DNA of 8,566 nt from SIG291 sp045543455. GTDB lineage: Bacteria; Bacillota; Clostridia; Lachnospirales; Lachnospiraceae. Shown piece after piece: positions 6,572 to 8,566 of this stretch. The translations under genes and the position numbers were made by a program. Under the pieces are notes generated by a model. It searched no databases. It had not been told where the DNA came from and saw only the letters and a list, made by a program, of their open reading frames with translations. The stretch covers positions 1-8,566 of the forward strand of contig JAZQMK010000041.1 in NCBI GenBank assembly GCA_045543455.1, written 5' to 3'. Numbering within the stretch: the stretch's first letter is position 1; each line of letters opens with the position of its first letter.

Positions 6572-7630
6572 ATGTATAGAGATAATACAAAGGTTATAAA
6601 AATCGGTGATGTATGTATAGGCGGTGGCAATCCAATTGCCATACAGTCAATGACAAATACAAAAACAGAAGATGTAGCTGCAACAGTGGCTCAGATAGAA
6701 GAGCTTACTAAGGCCGGATGTCAGATTATAAGATGTGCAGTTCCTACTATGGAAGCAGCTAAAGCATTAAAAGAGATTAAAAAAAAGATTTCAATTCCTT
6801 TAGTGGCAGATATACATTTTGATTATAAATTAGCAATAGCTGCTATTGAAAATGGCGCTGATAAGATAAGAATTAACCCTGGTAATATAGGCGGAAAAGA
6901 AAAAATTATGGCAGTGGTAGAAGCAGCTAAAGCAAAAAATATACCTATTCGCGTAGGCGTTAATTCCGGTTCTTTAGAAAAAGAAATAATACAAAAATAC
7001 AATGGCGTTACTGCAGAGGGTATAGTAGAAAGTGCCTTAGATAAGGTACGAATGATAGAAGAATGTGATTACGATAATATTGTAATCAGCATAAAATCGT
7101 CAGATGTTCTAATGTGTATTAAGACACATGAGCTTATTGCAAAAGAGACTAATTATCCTCTTCATGTAGGAATAACAGAGTCAGGAACAGTATTTTCAGG
7201 TAATATAAAGTCCTCTGTTGGACTTGGTATTATCTTAAATCAAGGTATTGGAGATACAATAAGAGTATCATTAACAACTAATCCGGTAGAAGAAATAAGA
7301 ACAGCAAAGCTTATATTGAAAACTTTAGGTTTAAGACAGGGTGGAATAGAGGTAGTTTCCTGCCCAACCTGTGGCAGAACTCAAATCAACCTGATAAAAC
7401 TGGCTAATGATGTTGAAAAACTGGTAGAAAATTATGATTTAGACATAAAGGTTGCAGTAATGGGCTGTGTAGTTAATGGCCCGGGAGAAGCAAAAGAAGC
7501 TGATTTAGGAGTAGCAGGCGGTATAGGTGAAGGACTTATATTCAGATATGGACAGATAGTAAAAAAAGTTCCGGAAGATAAACTTTTAGAGGAGCTAAAA
7601 AACGAACTTGATAAATTAAGTAAGGAATGA
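6572..7630 (+). CDS. ispG: 4-hydroxy-3-methylbut-2-enyl diphosphate synthase
   Basis: Penultimate MEP-pathway enzyme, a 4Fe-4S protein that reductively opens methylerythritol cyclodiphosphate to HMBPP using ferredoxin or flavodoxin electrons. It has 352 residues from the ATG at 6572, the usual two-domain bacterial length: a TIM barrel, then the iron-sulfur domain. Near the N-terminus is GGGNPIAIQSMTNTKTED, then ADIHFDYKLA and KIRINPGNIG. The cluster ligands are all present: Cys264 and Cys267 in CPTCGR, Cys299 in GCVVNGPGE and Glu306. They line up with E. coli Cys270, Cys273, Cys305 and Glu312 at a constant offset of six. The gene starts 12 bases after the rseP stop and is followed by polC after four bases. 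With dxr two genes upstream, it reinforces a shared isoprenoid-carrier theme. Confidence 0.97.
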   Translation: MYRDNTKVIKIGDVCIGGGNPIAIQSMTNTKTEDVAATVAQIEELTKAGCQIIRCAVPTMEAAKALKEIKKKISIPLVADIHFDYKLAIAAIENGADKIRINPGNIGGKEKIMAVVEAAKAKNIPIRVGVNSGSLEKEIIQKYNGVTAEGIVESALDKVRMIEECDYDNIVISIKSSDVLMCIKTHELIAKETNYPLHVGITESGTVFSGNIKSSVGLGIILNQGIGDTIRVSLTTNPVEEIRTAKLILKTLGLRQGGIEVVSCPTCGRTQINLIKLANDVEKLVENYDLDIKVAVMGCVVNGPGEAKEADLGVAGGIGEGLIFRYGQIVKKVPEDKLLEELKNELDKLSKE

Positions 7631-7634
7631 GTTT

Positions 7635-8566
7635 ATGAATGATAAATTTTTAGAAATATTCAAGACTCTAAATGTCCCTAAAGACTTAAATGATTTGTTA
7701 GCTGAGGTAGTAGTGGAAAAAATAGCACAGACCTCAGCTCAAAATTTACTTAGGGTATATATTAGAAGTCCAAGATTAATACATAAAAAAGATATATACA
7801 AAATAGAAAATGAGTTGAAAGAAAAATATTTTAACAAATTTCAAAAGGTAAAAATCATTGAAAAATTTGAGCTTTCCGAACAATACACACCTAAAAAATT
7901 CTGGGAATTGTACTATGGAAGTCTTTTACTTGAAATGGAAAACTACAATAAGGTTCTATATGGTATTATGTCAACTTCCAAATTTGAATTTGTAAACGAA
8001 ACACAGTTGAATATGACAGTTGCAGATAATCTGATTGCTATTCAAAAAAGTGAAGAAATAGCTGACATAATCGAAAAAGTATTCTATCAAAGAGGAGCTT
8101 TTAATGTAGGTGTTGAATTACTCGTAGGTAATAATGTTAAAGCAAAAATACGTGAAAAGGCAGAATATGCAATTGCCCGCGAAGTAGAAGCCATTACAGA
8201 CCGTAATAATGTAGTTACTGCAGTTGAAGAAAAGGCAGAAACAACAGAAAAGACATCTAAGCCAGCTAAAAAAGAACTATTTAAGAGTAAGAAAACTATT
8301 ACAGATCCTGACTGTATTTATGGTAGAAAAATAGAAGGGGATACAATCTCAATAGACCAGTTATATACAGAAATGGGCGAGGTTATAATATCAGGACAGA
8401 TATTAAAAACCGATAAGAGAAGCATAAAAGATGAGAAGCATATACTTATATTTTCAATTACAGATTTTACAGATACAATAACTGTAAAAATGTTTGTAAG
8501 AAATGAACAGCTTCCTGAGCTACAAGAGGAGATTCAAGAAGGTAAATTTGTAAAAGTAAAAGGTAT
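7635..8566 (+). CDS. polC: DNA polymerase III alpha subunit, Gram-positive type (PolC), N-terminal part
   Basis: The frame is open from the ATG at 7635 to the window edge (310 codons plus two bases), so the gene is cut by the window and not visibly broken. PolC is the replicative polymerase of low-GC Gram-positives, with its own 3'-5' exonuclease; full proteins are around 1,400-1,500 residues. What is visible is the poorly conserved N-terminal domain (about 1-185), a Glu/Lys/Thr-rich linker (about 195-222), then the start of the OB-fold region: IYGRKIEG (228-235), VIISGQILKTDKR and the telling LIFSITDFTDTITVKMFVR (271-289). The PHP, exonuclease and polymerase domains lie beyond the window. 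AAGGA at 7622-7626, inside the end of ispG, is eight bases before the ATG; the four-base gap suggests coupling to ispG. The position after ispG also fits the known Clostridia order. Confidence 0.9.
   Translation, partial: MNDKFLEIFKTLNVPKDLNDLLAEVVVEKIAQTSAQNLLRVYIRSPRLIHKKDIYKIENELKEKYFNKFQKVKIIEKFELSEQYTPKKFWELYYGSLLLEMENYNKVLYGIMSTSKFEFVNETQLNMTVADNLIAIQKSEEIADIIEKVFYQRGAFNVGVELLVGNNVKAKIREKAEYAIAREVEAITDRNNVVTAVEEKAETTEKTSKPAKKELFKSKKTITDPDCIYGRKIEGDTISIDQLYTEMGEVIISGQILKTDKRSIKDEKHILIFSITDFTDTITVKMFVRNEQLPELQEEIQEGKFVKVKG

Overview
The window is an AT-rich (roughly one third G+C by eye), gene-dense stretch of a Gram-positive bacterial chromosome with every gene on the + strand. Low G+C, heavy AGA use for arginine, strong AGGAGG-type ribosome sites, a Gram-positive-type replicative polymerase (PolC) and the MEP isoprenoid route all point to a Firmicute of the class Clostridia. 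A Lachnospiraceae-like gut anaerobe is my best guess, but there is no rRNA here to prove it.

Layout. (1) At 1-1177 lie the C-terminal part of a NodB-type polysaccharide deacetylase, then a bactofilin (polymer-forming cytoskeletal protein) whose ribosome site is inside the end of the deacetylase gene. (2) At 1191-2455 is the pyrH-frr pair (UMP kinase, ribosome recycling factor). (3) At 2456-2551 is a 96-base gap, the largest in the window, holding two abutting RNA hairpins; the second resembles an intrinsic terminator. (4) From 2552 to the right edge is a tightly packed run: uppS, cdsA, dxr, rseP, ispG and the start of polC. Gaps are mostly a few bases, apart from 57 bases before rseP.

The genes fit together as envelope and growth functions. 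Dxr and IspG are two steps of the MEP pathway that makes isoprenoid precursors. UppS uses these to build the undecaprenyl carrier for wall polymers. CdsA makes CDP-diacylglycerol for phospholipids. RseP is a site-2 membrane protease. The deacetylase and bactofilin would act on, or organise, the wall. PyrH, Frr and PolC tie the cluster to nucleotide supply, translation and replication.

The right-hand order is a familiar, conserved Clostridia arrangement. The less ordinary parts are the deacetylase-bactofilin pair directly before pyrH, where rpsB-tsf often sits in Firmicutes, and the tandem hairpins between frr and uppS. I found no mobile element, CRISPR array, tRNA or rRNA, and no convincing undescribed system.
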